DNA of 47,240 nucleotides from a bacterium (GTDB lineage Bacteria; Pseudomonadota; Alphaproteobacteria; Micavibrionales; UBA2020): NCBI GenBank assembly GCA_029945425.1, contig JAQSDV010000003.1, positions 1 to 47,240 of the forward strand, written 5' to 3'. The translations under genes and the position numbers were made by a program. Below are positions 40,323-47,240 of this stretch, one piece after another. The notes below the pieces were generated by a model. The model was not told where the DNA came from. It saw nothing but the letters and a program-made list of their open reading frames with translations, and ran no database searches. Positions within the stretch are counted from its first letter, which is position 1. Each line of letters starts with the position of its first letter.

Positions 40323-41333
40323 ATGCATCAGGGCCACGATCACAAGCATGGCGAGGACTGTAACCACGGCGGGGGCGGGCAGCCTCATGCGCATGATCAC
40401 AAACATGATCATGCAGGTCACAGCCATGGCATTGGCGGCCATCACCACCATGTTCCCAAGAATTTCGACAAGGCCTTTGCGATTGGCGCGTTCCTGAACC
40501 TGTCTTTCGTCGGGGCGGAATTGACGTATGGCTATCTCGCCAAGTCACTCGCGCTGATTGCCGATGCCGTCCATAACTTCGCGGATGTGGTCGGCCTGTT
40601 GCTGGCCTGGGGCGCAGCATGGCTTGCGCGCCGCGCGCCGACGGATGAACGCACTTTCGGTTATCGCCGCGCCTCGATCCTCGCGGCGCTCGCCAACGCC
40701 TGCACGTTGTTCTTCGCAATCGGTGCAATCATTATCGAGGCTGTGCAGCGTTTCGCATCGCCCGCGCCGCTGAACGCACCCACCATGATCTGGGTGGCGG
40801 GGCTTGGCATCATTATCAACTTCAGCACCGCTATGCTGTTCTGGAAGGGACAGAAAGACGACCTGAACCTGCGCGCGGCATTCATGCACATGATCGCGGA
40901 TGCCGCGATTTCGGCGGGTGTTGTGTTGGCTGGCCTGATCATCATGTTCAAAGGCTGGGTCTGGATCGACCCCGCCATCAGCCTTATCGTTTCGGTCATC
41001 ATCCTCATCGGTTGCTGGGATATCGCGAAAGAAGCATTGCACCTGTCGATGGATGGCGTGCCGAAGCATATCAACCGCCGTGGCGTTCTGGTTTATCTCC
41101 ACGAACTGCCGGGTGTGACGGGTGTGCATGACCTGCACATCTGGGCTATGAGCACGACCGAAGTTGCGCTGACCGTCCACCTGATGCGTCCGGGTGCGGC
41201 GCTGGATGACGTGTTTCTCCATAAAGTCGCCCGCGACCTGCGCGAGCGCTTCCAGATCGGCCATGTGACGATCCAGATCGAAGCGGGGAACGCCAAAGAC
41301 GATTGCATGCTGGCACCCAGCGAAGTCGTCTAA
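40323..41333 (+). CDS. Cation diffusion facilitator (CzcD/ZitB-type zinc exporter)
   Basis: CDF proteins export zinc, cobalt or other divalent metals in exchange for protons. The first 44 residues are an extraordinarily His-rich tail (many HxH and HDH units), a probable metal-sensing or holding segment. Six membrane helices follow, with the paired HxxxD metal-site motifs HNFAD and HMIAD in helices II and V. The C-terminal cytoplasmic domain contains VHDLHIWAMSTTEVALTVH, as in zinc-type CDF members. Length is normal for the family. A terminator lies upstream and a Fur-like box precedes it. CAGG is a modest ribosome site. Confidence 0.93.
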   Translation: MHQGHDHKHGEDCNHGGGGQPHAHDHKHDHAGHSHGIGGHHHHVPKNFDKAFAIGAFLNLSFVGAELTYGYLAKSLALIADAVHNFADVVGLLLAWGAAWLARRAPTDERTFGYRRASILAALANACTLFFAIGAIIIEAVQRFASPAPLNAPTMIWVAGLGIIINFSTAMLFWKGQKDDLNLRAAFMHMIADAAISAGVVLAGLIIMFKGWVWIDPAISLIVSVIILIGCWDIAKEALHLSMDGVPKHINRRGVLVYLHELPGVTGVHDLHIWAMSTTEVALTVHLMRPGAALDDVFLHKVARDLRERFQIGHVTIQIEAGNAKDDCMLAPSEVV

Positions 41334-41420
41334 AAAATCGCCAAATATTTCAAAGAAATGGCTAAATACCGGTCATATTTATGTATTTTCGAGAAAATTA
41401 CATATAGACCTTTTTCTTCG

Positions 41421-41449
41421 TTGACATTGCGCCGGAAAACCGCCATTAA
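41421..41449 (+). promoter_or_regulatory. Probable promoter of tRNA-Asp
   Basis: TTGACA (41421-41426) is followed 17 bp later by CATTAA (41444-41449), a weak -10. The tRNA starts 14 bp beyond it. Confidence 0.45.
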
Positions 41450-41463
41450 GATGCCACTGGTAA

Positions 41464-41540
41464 GCGGGAGTAGCTCAGCTGGTTAGAGCGTCGCCCTGTC
41501 ACGGCGAAGGCCGCGGGTTCAAGTCCCGTCTCTCGCGCCA
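41464..41540 (+). tRNA. tRNA-Asp (GTC anticodon)
   Basis: A 77-base cloverleaf. Acceptor GCGGGAG pairs with CTCTCGC (one G-T pair), the anticodon loop CTGTCAC contains GTC, the discriminator is G and CCA is encoded at 41538-41540. It marks the right edge of the accessory block and precedes the nuo operon. Confidence 0.97.
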
Positions 41541-41690
41541 GTTCCTTTCTTTTGAAGAACGCTCTTTTCAACGTTCAAATATCACCAAAAAACCCTTCCT
41601 TTTCAAACTTTAAGCCCTTTTATCCTGTTCGACTCAGGAGTAACATTGTTGCGCGGTGATTCCCGCACCAGACTGTCAGAGGATAATTCC

Positions 41691-42068
41691 GTGAACATAC
41701 TCGCGTCAGAATTGCTCCAGAACTACTTGCCGATTGTCATCTTTCTCGGCATTGCGACAGGCCTTGCCTGCGTCATCGTTCTGGCATCCTTCCTTGTGTC
41801 GAAACAAAAGCCCGACAGCGAGAAACTCTCGCCCTATGAATGCGGCTTTGAGGCTTTCGACGATGCGCGTTCAAAATTCGACGTGCGTTTCTATCTCGTC
41901 TCCATCCTGTTCATCATCTTCGACCTTGAAGTGGCGTTCCTTTTTCCCTGGGCGATTACGCTCGGAAAGATCGGCGTTTACGGCTTCTGGTCGATGATGG
42001 CGTTTCTTGGCGTGCTGACGATCGGTTTCATTTACGAGTGGCGCAAAGGCGCCCTGGATTGGGAGTAA
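41691..42068 (+). CDS. nuoA: NADH-quinone oxidoreductase subunit A
   Basis: NuoA is a small membrane subunit of complex I. The 125-residue protein has three membrane helices and the family signature [26 protein letters not shown], with the acidic pair [12 protein letters not shown] in helix 2. I chose GTG 41691, which has GAGGA at good spacing. An in-frame TTG 45 bp upstream gives an extension ([13 protein letters not shown]) unlike the family. The gene opens the nuo operon; nuoB follows 3 bp after the stop. The 150 bp between tRNA-Asp and the GTG show no clear promoter. Confidence 0.96.
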   Translation: MNILASELLQNYLPIVIFLGIATGLACVIVLASFLVSKQKPDSEKLSPYECGFEAFDDARSKFDVRFYLVSILFIIFDLEVAFLFPWAITLGKIGVYGFWSMMAFLGVLTIGFIYEWRKGALDWE

Positions 42069-42071
42069 GCT

Positions 42072-42608
42072 TTGGCAAACAACATGCAGCCCATACCGCC
42101 CGGACCCGCGCAGGACGCGCTTGTTAACGCGGCGACGCAGGAACTGAACGACAAGGGCTTTCTTCTTTCCAATGTCGATAACCTGCTGGACTGGGCACGG
42201 CGCGGATCGCTGTGGCCGATGACCTTTGGTCTGGCCTGCTGCGGCGTTGAAATGATTCACAGCTATATGAGCCGGTATGACCTCGACCGTTTCGGCGTCA
42301 TTCCGCGCCCCAGCCCGCGCCAGTCGGACGTGATGATCGTGGCGGGCACGCTGTGCAATAAAATGGCGCCCGCGCTCCGCAAGGTTTACGACCAGATGGC
42401 GGAGCCGCGCTGGGTGATCTCGATGGGTTCCTGCGCCAATGGCGGCGGGTATTACCATTATTCCTATTCCGTTGTGCGTGGTTGCGACCGCATCGTGCCG
42501 GTCGATATCTACATTCCGGGTTGCCCGCCGACTGCTGAAGCGCTGGTCTACGGCATCCTGCAACTGCAGAAAAAAATTGCCCGTGAAGACACAAGGCTGG
42601 TGCGCTGA
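42072..42608 (+). CDS. nuoB: NADH-quinone oxidoreductase subunit B
   Basis: NuoB carries cluster N2, the last iron-sulfur cluster before quinone. The cysteines are in GLACCGVEM, in the C-A-N-G-G-G motif ([14 protein letters not shown]) and in [10 protein letters not shown]. Length is 178 residues, normal for alphaproteobacteria. The start is TTG 42072, supported by GGGAG six bases upstream; ATG 42084 is an alternative. The N-terminus is a Pro/Gln-rich stretch before the helical [16 protein letters not shown]. Its stop overlaps the nuoC ATG (TGATG). Confidence 0.97.
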   Translation: MANNMQPIPPGPAQDALVNAATQELNDKGFLLSNVDNLLDWARRGSLWPMTFGLACCGVEMIHSYMSRYDLDRFGVIPRPSPRQSDVMIVAGTLCNKMAPALRKVYDQMAEPRWVISMGSCANGGGYYHYSYSVVRGCDRIVPVDIYIPGCPPTAEALVYGILQLQKKIAREDTRLVR

Positions 42609-43270
42609 TGTCCGTAGAAAACCTCGACGCCCTCGGCGATTACATTGAAATCACGATGCAGCCCGCGATCCTGAAAAAGGAAATCGCGCATGGCGAACTG
42701 ATGTTCACCATCAAGCGTGAATCCCTGAAGCGTTTCATTTCCTTCCTGCTGAACGACGCCAACTGCGAATTCAAGCAGCTGTCGGATATCTGCGGCGCGG
42801 ATTATCCCGACCGCGACGAGCGTTTCGACGTCGTTTACAACCTGCTTAGCCTCAAGCACAACTTCCGCATCCGCGTGAAACTGCATGCGTCGGAAAATAC
42901 GCCGGTTGATTCCATCACCAGCCTTTACAGCGCCGCCAACTGGTTTGAGCGCGAAGTCTGGGACATGTACGGCATTTTCTTCAACGACCATCCCGACCTG
43001 CGCCGCCTCCTGACCGATTACGGTTTTGAAGGCCACCCTTTGCGTAAAGACTTCCCGCTGACCGGTTTCGTTGAACTGCGCTATGACGAAACGCAGAAGC
43101 GCGTGGTGTATGAACCCGTGAAGCTGCAGCAGGACTTCCGCAATTTTGACTTCGTTTCCCCGTGGGAAGGCATGACGACCATGCAATTGCCCGGCGACGA
43201 AAAAGCCCGCAAGCCGAAAATCGGCGCCGACCTTCCTGCGCTGGACGAGAAAGAGAAGAAAATCGGATGA
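42608..43270 (+). CDS. nuoC: NADH-quinone oxidoreductase subunit C
   Basis: NuoC is the 30-kDa peripheral-arm subunit. The signature [20 protein letters not shown] is followed by [20 protein letters not shown] and the terminal ELRYDE motif, all expected. The 220-residue length and separate nuoC and nuoD genes agree with alphaproteobacteria; in enterobacteria they are fused. The C-terminus carries a Lys-rich extension. It overlaps nuoB by 1 bp and nuoD by 4 bp. Confidence 0.97.
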   Translation: MSVENLDALGDYIEITMQPAILKKEIAHGELMFTIKRESLKRFISFLLNDANCEFKQLSDICGADYPDRDERFDVVYNLLSLKHNFRIRVKLHASENTPVDSITSLYSAANWFEREVWDMYGIFFNDHPDLRRLLTDYGFEGHPLRKDFPLTGFVELRYDETQKRVVYEPVKLQQDFRNFDFVSPWEGMTTMQLPGDEKARKPKIGADLPALDEKEKKIG

Positions 43271-44454
43271 GCGACAGCAACGAAAATAAAATCCGCCCGT
43301 ATACGATGAACTTCGGCCCGCAGCACCCGGCCGCGCACGGCGTGTTGCGCCTTGTGCTGGAAATGGACGGGGAGATTGTGGAGCGCGCAGATCCGCATAT
43401 CGGCCTGCTGCATCGCGGCACCGAAAAGCTGATCGAATACAAAACCTACATGCAGGCCGTGCCGTATTTCGACCGTCTTGATTACGTCGCGCCCATGAAC
43501 CAGGAGCATGCCTTTGCGCTCGCGGTTGAAAAGCTGCTGAAGATCAAGGCGCCGCCCCGCGCGCAGTACATCCGCGTGCTGTTCGCCGAAATGACGCGCG
43601 TCATCAACCATATCCTGAACATCACGACCTACGCGCTGGACGTCGGCGCGCTGACGCCCGCGCTCTGGGGCTTCGAGGAGCGCGAAATCGGCATGGAATT
43701 CTATGAACGTGTCTCCGGCGCGCGCCTGCACGCGAATTACTTCCGTCCTGGCGGCGTGGCGCAGGATATGCCTGCGGGTCTTGCGGAAGACATGTATGCC
43801 TGGGCCGACAGCGTCCAGCATTTCATCAATGACATGGAAAGCCTGCTGACCAACAACCGCATCTTCAAGCAGCGCACCGTCGATATCGGCATCGTGACGA
43901 AGAAAGAGGCGCTGGATTGGGGTTTCACCGGCCCCATGCTGCGCGCTTCGGGCGTGCCGTGGGATCTGCGCAAATCGCAGCCCTATGACGTCTATTCCGA
44001 AATGAATTTCGACATTCCGACCGGCACGACGGGCGATTGCTATGCCCGCTATCTGGTGCGGGTCGAGGAAATGCGCCAGTCCTGCAAAATCATGAAGCAG
44101 GCGATCGAGAAGATGCCGCGCGGGCCTGTGTCATCCGATGACGGCAAAGTCACGCCGCCCAGCCGCGCCGAGATGAAGAACTCGATGGAAGCGCTGATCC
44201 ACCACTTCAAGCTTTATACCGAGGGTTACCATGTGCCCGCCGGTGAAACCTATACCGCCGTCGAAGCGCCCAAGGGCGAATTCGGTGTTTATCTGGTGGC
44301 CGACGGCACCAACAAGCCGTATCGCTGCCACATCCGCGCGCCGGGATTTGCGCATCTGCAAGGCATGGATTTCATGTCGAAAGGCCATATGCTGGCCGAT
44401 GCGGTGGCAATCATTGGTTCGATGGATATCGTGTTCGGGGAGATTGACCGCTAA
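43267..44454 (+). CDS. nuoD: NADH-quinone oxidoreductase subunit D
   Basis: NuoD is the 49-kDa subunit that lines the quinone site, related to the large subunit of NiFe hydrogenase. Characteristic segments are [38 protein letters not shown] and the C-terminal end FGEIDR. The metal-site cysteines of hydrogenases are absent, as expected. Length is 395 residues. The start ATG 43267 overlaps the nuoC stop (ATGA). A longer frame begins earlier inside nuoC but does not match the family. nuoE follows with a TAATG overlap. Confidence 0.98.
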   Translation: MSDSNENKIRPYTMNFGPQHPAAHGVLRLVLEMDGEIVERADPHIGLLHRGTEKLIEYKTYMQAVPYFDRLDYVAPMNQEHAFALAVEKLLKIKAPPRAQYIRVLFAEMTRVINHILNITTYALDVGALTPALWGFEEREIGMEFYERVSGARLHANYFRPGGVAQDMPAGLAEDMYAWADSVQHFINDMESLLTNNRIFKQRTVDIGIVTKKEALDWGFTGPMLRASGVPWDLRKSQPYDVYSEMNFDIPTGTTGDCYARYLVRVEEMRQSCKIMKQAIEKMPRGPVSSDDGKVTPPSRAEMKNSMEALIHHFKLYTEGYHVPAGETYTAVEAPKGEFGVYLVADGTNKPYRCHIRAPGFAHLQGMDFMSKGHMLADAVAIIGSMDIVFGEIDR

Positions 44455-45101
44455 TGGCACACGCACAAAAAGTAAAATTCGAGCAGCCCAAGGAATTCAA
44501 GTTTTCGCCCGAAAACATGAAACTGGTCGAACATCATATCGCAAAATATCCGAAGGGCCGTCAGGCGAGCGCCGTGATGCCGATGCTGGATATCGCGCAA
44601 AAGCAGAACGACAACTGGATCCCCGAAGCCGCGATGGAAGAAATCGCGCGCCTCCTCGATATGCCGCGCATCAAGGTGTTCGAAGTTGCGACCTTCTACA
44701 CGATGTACAACCTTGCACCCAAGGGCAAACACCACCTGCAATTCTGCACGACGACACCGTGCTGGTTGGCTGGCTCGGGCGACGTTGTGAAGGCTTGCGA
44801 AAAACATCTCGGCGTCAAGCTGGGCGAAACGACGCCCGACAACATGTTCACGATTTCCGAAGTCGAATGCCTTGGCGCTTGCGTCAACGCGCCGGTTATT
44901 CAGCGCAACGGCGACGATTTCTATGAAGACCTCAATCCGCAGAACGTGATCGCCGTGCTGGACGGACTGAAAGCGGGCAAGCCGGTGCCGAAGGGCTCGC
45001 ATACCGGCCGCCTGACATCGCTTGGCGCGCAGGGCGCGACCTGCCTGACAGATATCGCCACGAAGACCGGTAACAAAGTCGCAGGCGAGGGGAAGAAGTA
45101 A
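44454..45101 (+). CDS. nuoE: NADH-quinone oxidoreductase subunit E
   Basis: NuoE is the 24-kDa subunit with a [2Fe-2S] cluster (N1a) in a thioredoxin-like domain. The four cysteines are in CTTTPCWL and in [11 protein letters not shown]. The N-terminal helical region shows [10 protein letters not shown] and [13 protein letters not shown], as in the family. At 215 residues it has a C-terminal tail of about 40 residues beyond the core, common in alphaproteobacteria. Both ends overlap neighbours by one base (TAATG), implying coupled translation with nuoD and nuoF. Confidence 0.97.
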   Translation: MAHAQKVKFEQPKEFKFSPENMKLVEHHIAKYPKGRQASAVMPMLDIAQKQNDNWIPEAAMEEIARLLDMPRIKVFEVATFYTMYNLAPKGKHHLQFCTTTPCWLAGSGDVVKACEKHLGVKLGETTPDNMFTISEVECLGACVNAPVIQRNGDDFYEDLNPQNVIAVLDGLKAGKPVPKGSHTGRLTSLGAQGATCLTDIATKTGNKVAGEGKK

Positions 45102-46384
45102 TGCTGCAGGACAAAGACAGGATCTTCACGAACCTTTACGGCTGGCTCGGCGCTGATTTGAAAGCGTCGCAGGCGCGCGGCAACTGGTCGGGCACAAAAG
45201 ATTTGCTCGCCAAAGGCCGCGACTGGATTATTGAAGAAGTGAAAAAATCGGAACTGCGCGGCCGCGGCGGCGCGGGCTTCCCGACCGGCATGAAATGGTC
45301 TTTCATGCCCAAAGAGTCGAAGGACGGCCGCCCCAGCTATCTGGTCATCAATGCCGATGAATCCGAACCCGGCACTTGCAAAGACCGCGACATCATCCGC
45401 CACGAACCGCACACCATCATCGAGGGCGCGCTGATCGCGTCCTTCGCCATGGGCGCGCATGCCTGCTACATATATATACGCGGCGAGTTCTATCACGAAG
45501 CTGTGGCGATGCAAAAAGCGATCGACGAAGCCTATGACGCGGGCTTGGTCGGCAAGAACGCCTGCGGTTCCGGCTGGGATTTCGACATCTACCTGCATCG
45601 CGGGGCAGGGGCCTATATCTGCGGCGAAGAAACCGCGCTGCTGAACAGCCTTGAGGGCAAAAAAGGCTTCCCGCGCAACAAGCCGCCGTTTCCGGCGGGC
45701 GCGGGCCTGTATGCTTGCCCGACGACCGTCAACAACATTGAAACCATCGCCGTGGTGCCGGAAATCCTGCGCCGTGGCGCATCGTGGTTCGCGAGCATCG
45801 GCAACGAGAAAAACCGCGGCACGAAAGTGTTCTGTATTTCCGGCCACGTCAATAACCCCTGCAACGTCGAAGAAGCCATGAGCATCCCGCTCAAGGAACT
45901 GATCGAAAAGCATGGCGGCGGTGTGCGCGGCGGCTGGGATAATCTGCTGGCCGTGATCCCCGGCGGATCATCGACGCGCCTGCTGCCCAAAGACCTGTGC
46001 GAAACCGTTTTGATGGATTTTGACTCGCTGCGCTCCGTCAACTCCAGCCTTGGCACTGCTGCCGTCATCGTGATGGATAAATCGACCGACATCGTTTACG
46101 CAATCGCACGCCTTGCGCGCTTCTACTGGCACGAGTCTTGCGGCCAGTGCACGCCCTGCCGCGAAGGCACGGGCTGGATGTACCGCATCATGCAACGCAT
46201 GGTGAAGGGCGAGGCAAATATCGAAGAAATCGATATGCTCCTCGATATCGGCTCGGAAATCGAAGGCCATACCATCTGCGCGCATGGCGACGCGTCGGCT
46301 TGGCCCATTCAAGGCCTCATCAAACATTTCCGCCCTGAAATGGAACGCCGTATCCACGAATACCGGAAAAAGATCGCAGCATGA
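45101..46384 (+). CDS. nuoF: NADH-quinone oxidoreductase subunit F
   Basis: NuoF binds NADH and FMN and holds cluster N3. The NADH/FMN glycine-rich loop [15 protein letters not shown], the [13 protein letters not shown] segment, [19 protein letters not shown] and the C-terminal [4Fe-4S] motif [12 protein letters not shown] are all present. Length is 427 residues, normal. Translation is coupled to nuoE (TAATG) and to the following SRPBCC gene (ATGA overlap). Confidence 0.98.
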   Translation: MLQDKDRIFTNLYGWLGADLKASQARGNWSGTKDLLAKGRDWIIEEVKKSELRGRGGAGFPTGMKWSFMPKESKDGRPSYLVINADESEPGTCKDRDIIRHEPHTIIEGALIASFAMGAHACYIYIRGEFYHEAVAMQKAIDEAYDAGLVGKNACGSGWDFDIYLHRGAGAYICGEETALLNSLEGKKGFPRNKPPFPAGAGLYACPTTVNNIETIAVVPEILRRGASWFASIGNEKNRGTKVFCISGHVNNPCNVEEAMSIPLKELIEKHGGGVRGGWDNLLAVIPGGSSTRLLPKDLCETVLMDFDSLRSVNSSLGTAAVIVMDKSTDIVYAIARLARFYWHESCGQCTPCREGTGWMYRIMQRMVKGEANIEEIDMLLDIGSEIEGHTICAHGDASAWPIQGLIKHFRPEMERRIHEYRKKIAA

Positions 46385-46824
46385 AAAAGCCCGCCAAAAA
46401 AGTGACGAAGCTCGATGAAACGCGCACGGTCAGCGTCGCGATTTCGTGTCCTGTGGAAAAGGTCTATAAATTCCTCTCCGCCCCTGCGAATTTTCCGCAA
46501 TGGGCAAGCGGCCTCTGCACCGAGATCAACAAGAAAAATGGCGGCTGGGTTGCAAAGACGACCCAAGGTCCCGCCAAAATCGAATTCACCAAGAAAAATA
46601 CCTTCGGCATCCTCGACCACACGGTCACGATGGGCCGGAACAAGGTGTACGTGCCGATGCGCGTGCTGCCCAACAACAAGGGCTGCGAAGTGACGCTGAC
46701 GATCTACCGCAATAAAATGTCTGACAGCCGCTTCAAGGAAGATATCGGCTGGGTCGAGCGCGATCTGGATGCTTTGAAAAACCTGCTGGAGCAAACCGCA
46801 GGCAAGGGGGATGCCAATGCCTAA
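46381..46824 (+). CDS. SRPBCC (START-like) protein coupled between nuoF and nuoG
   Basis: The 147-residue protein looks like a polyketide-cyclase/START-like SRPBCC domain: an N-terminal strand [28 protein letters not shown], a central strand set and a long C-terminal helix ([18 protein letters not shown]). Such domains hold small hydrophobic ligands. No signal peptide is present. The ATG overlaps nuoF by 4 bp and its end overlaps nuoG by 8 bp, so expression is bound to complex I. It is not one of the 14 standard subunits. A role in assembly, cofactor or lipid handling is inference. Confidence 0.82.
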   Translation: MKKPAKKVTKLDETRTVSVAISCPVEKVYKFLSAPANFPQWASGLCTEINKKNGGWVAKTTQGPAKIEFTKKNTFGILDHTVTMGRNKVYVPMRVLPNNKGCEVTLTIYRNKMSDSRFKEDIGWVERDLDALKNLLEQTAGKGDANA

Positions 46825-47240
46825 ACTGACAATCGACGGTATGGAAGTCACGGTCGAACCCGGCACATCCATCATTCAGGCGGCGGAACAACTGGGCATC
46901 GAAATCCCGCGTTTCTGCTATCACGACAAGCTGTCCGTACCGGCCAATTGCCGCATGTGCCTTGTCGAAGTCGAAAAATCGCCGAAACCTGTCGCATCCT
47001 GCGCAATGCCCTGCGCGGAAGACATGAAGGTACATACGAATTCGCCCCAAGCGCAAAAGGCGCGCAAGGGCGTGATCGAAATGCTGCTGATCAACCACCC
47101 GCTGGATTGCCCGATCTGCGATCAGGGCGGCGAGTGCGACCTGCAGGATCAGGCGATGGGCTACGGCGTCGACACCAGCCGCTTCGCCGAAAACAAGCGC
47201 GCGGTCGAGGACAAATATCTCGGCGCGCTGGTCAAGACCT
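46817..47240 (+). CDS. nuoG: NADH-quinone oxidoreductase subunit G, N-terminal part (runs off the window)
   Basis: NuoG is the large iron-sulfur subunit of the peripheral arm. The 141 codons present contain the [2Fe-2S] ferredoxin domain with [19 protein letters not shown] and the later VASCAMPC cysteines. The start of the His-ligated [4Fe-4S] region follows ([18 protein letters not shown]). The ATG at 46817 has AAGGGGG upstream, inside the SRPBCC gene, which it overlaps by 8 bp. The gene is cut by the end of the window, so its molybdopterin-like domain is not seen. Confidence 0.97.
   Translation, partial: MPKLTIDGMEVTVEPGTSIIQAAEQLGIEIPRFCYHDKLSVPANCRMCLVEVEKSPKPVASCAMPCAEDMKVHTNSPQAQKARKGVIEMLLINHPLDCPICDQGGECDLQDQAMGYGVDTSRFAENKRAVEDKYLGALVKT

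Noticed and set aside
28339..41540. Integrative element with tRNA att repeats
   Set aside because: I found no integrase, no transposase and no copy of the tRNA-Val or tRNA-Asp 3' end at the other side of the block.

Overview
This window is a stretch of bacterial chromosome, moderately GC-rich by eye, most likely from an alphaproteobacterium. The main argument is gene order. The runs (scpB)-tatABC-serS-surE-pcm-LysM/LytM gene, tig-clpP-lon-hupB and nuoABCDEFG are all typical of that class, and glnB-glnA sits behind a sigma-54 promoter. Encoded CCA ends on the tRNAs and the protein sequences agree with this. I cannot name the genus. tRNA-His keeps its extra 5' G, which argues against the large alphaproteobacterial clade that lost it, so a deep-branching lineage is possible (inference). 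The window starts inside one gene (acidic tail of a probable ScpB) and ends inside nuoG.

Layout. 0-6.4 kb: Tat translocase genes, a convergent alpha/beta hydrolase, then serS-surE-pcm and an NlpD-like LysM/LytM protein. 6.4-10.2 kb: two minus-strand exported proteins, one of about 978 aa with thrombospondin-3-type Asp repeats, a poly-G/poly-C tract and a lysozyme-like domain. 10.3-14 kb: NAD(P)HX repair enzyme, tRNA-His, then glnB-glnA with a sigma-54 promoter and two tandem NtrC-like sites. 14-20.5 kb: an unknown membrane-anchored protein, a YciA-type thioesterase, parE, a small exported Gln-rich protein, and exported MsrB and MsrA on either side of an M23 peptidase. 20.7-28.4 kb: tRNA-Leu, tig, an unusually long ClpP, a normal clpP, a small exported protein, lon, hupB and tRNA-Val. 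clpX is not at its usual place between clpP and lon.

28.4-41.4 kb is an accessory block between tRNA-Val and tRNA-Asp, a place where many alphaproteobacteria pass almost directly from hupB to nuo. It holds two ankyrin proteins, a Kef-type antiporter, prolyl aminopeptidase, a four-gene unit I do not recognise, and a cation diffusion facilitator. The four-gene unit (33.4-40.2 kb) encodes a von Willebrand A-like protein without its metal site, a long coiled-coil protein, a ClpB-like double AAA+ ATPase whose first ATPase domain is degenerate, and a single-span membrane protein. Strong hairpins follow each gene, and only the last has a T-run typical of a terminator. This unit is the best candidate here for an undescribed system.

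41.7-47.2 kb is the complex I operon nuoABCDEF-[SRPBCC gene]-nuoG, tightly overlapped, with an extra small START/SRPBCC-like gene coupled between nuoF and nuoG.

All family assignments come from reading the translated sequence; no database search was run.
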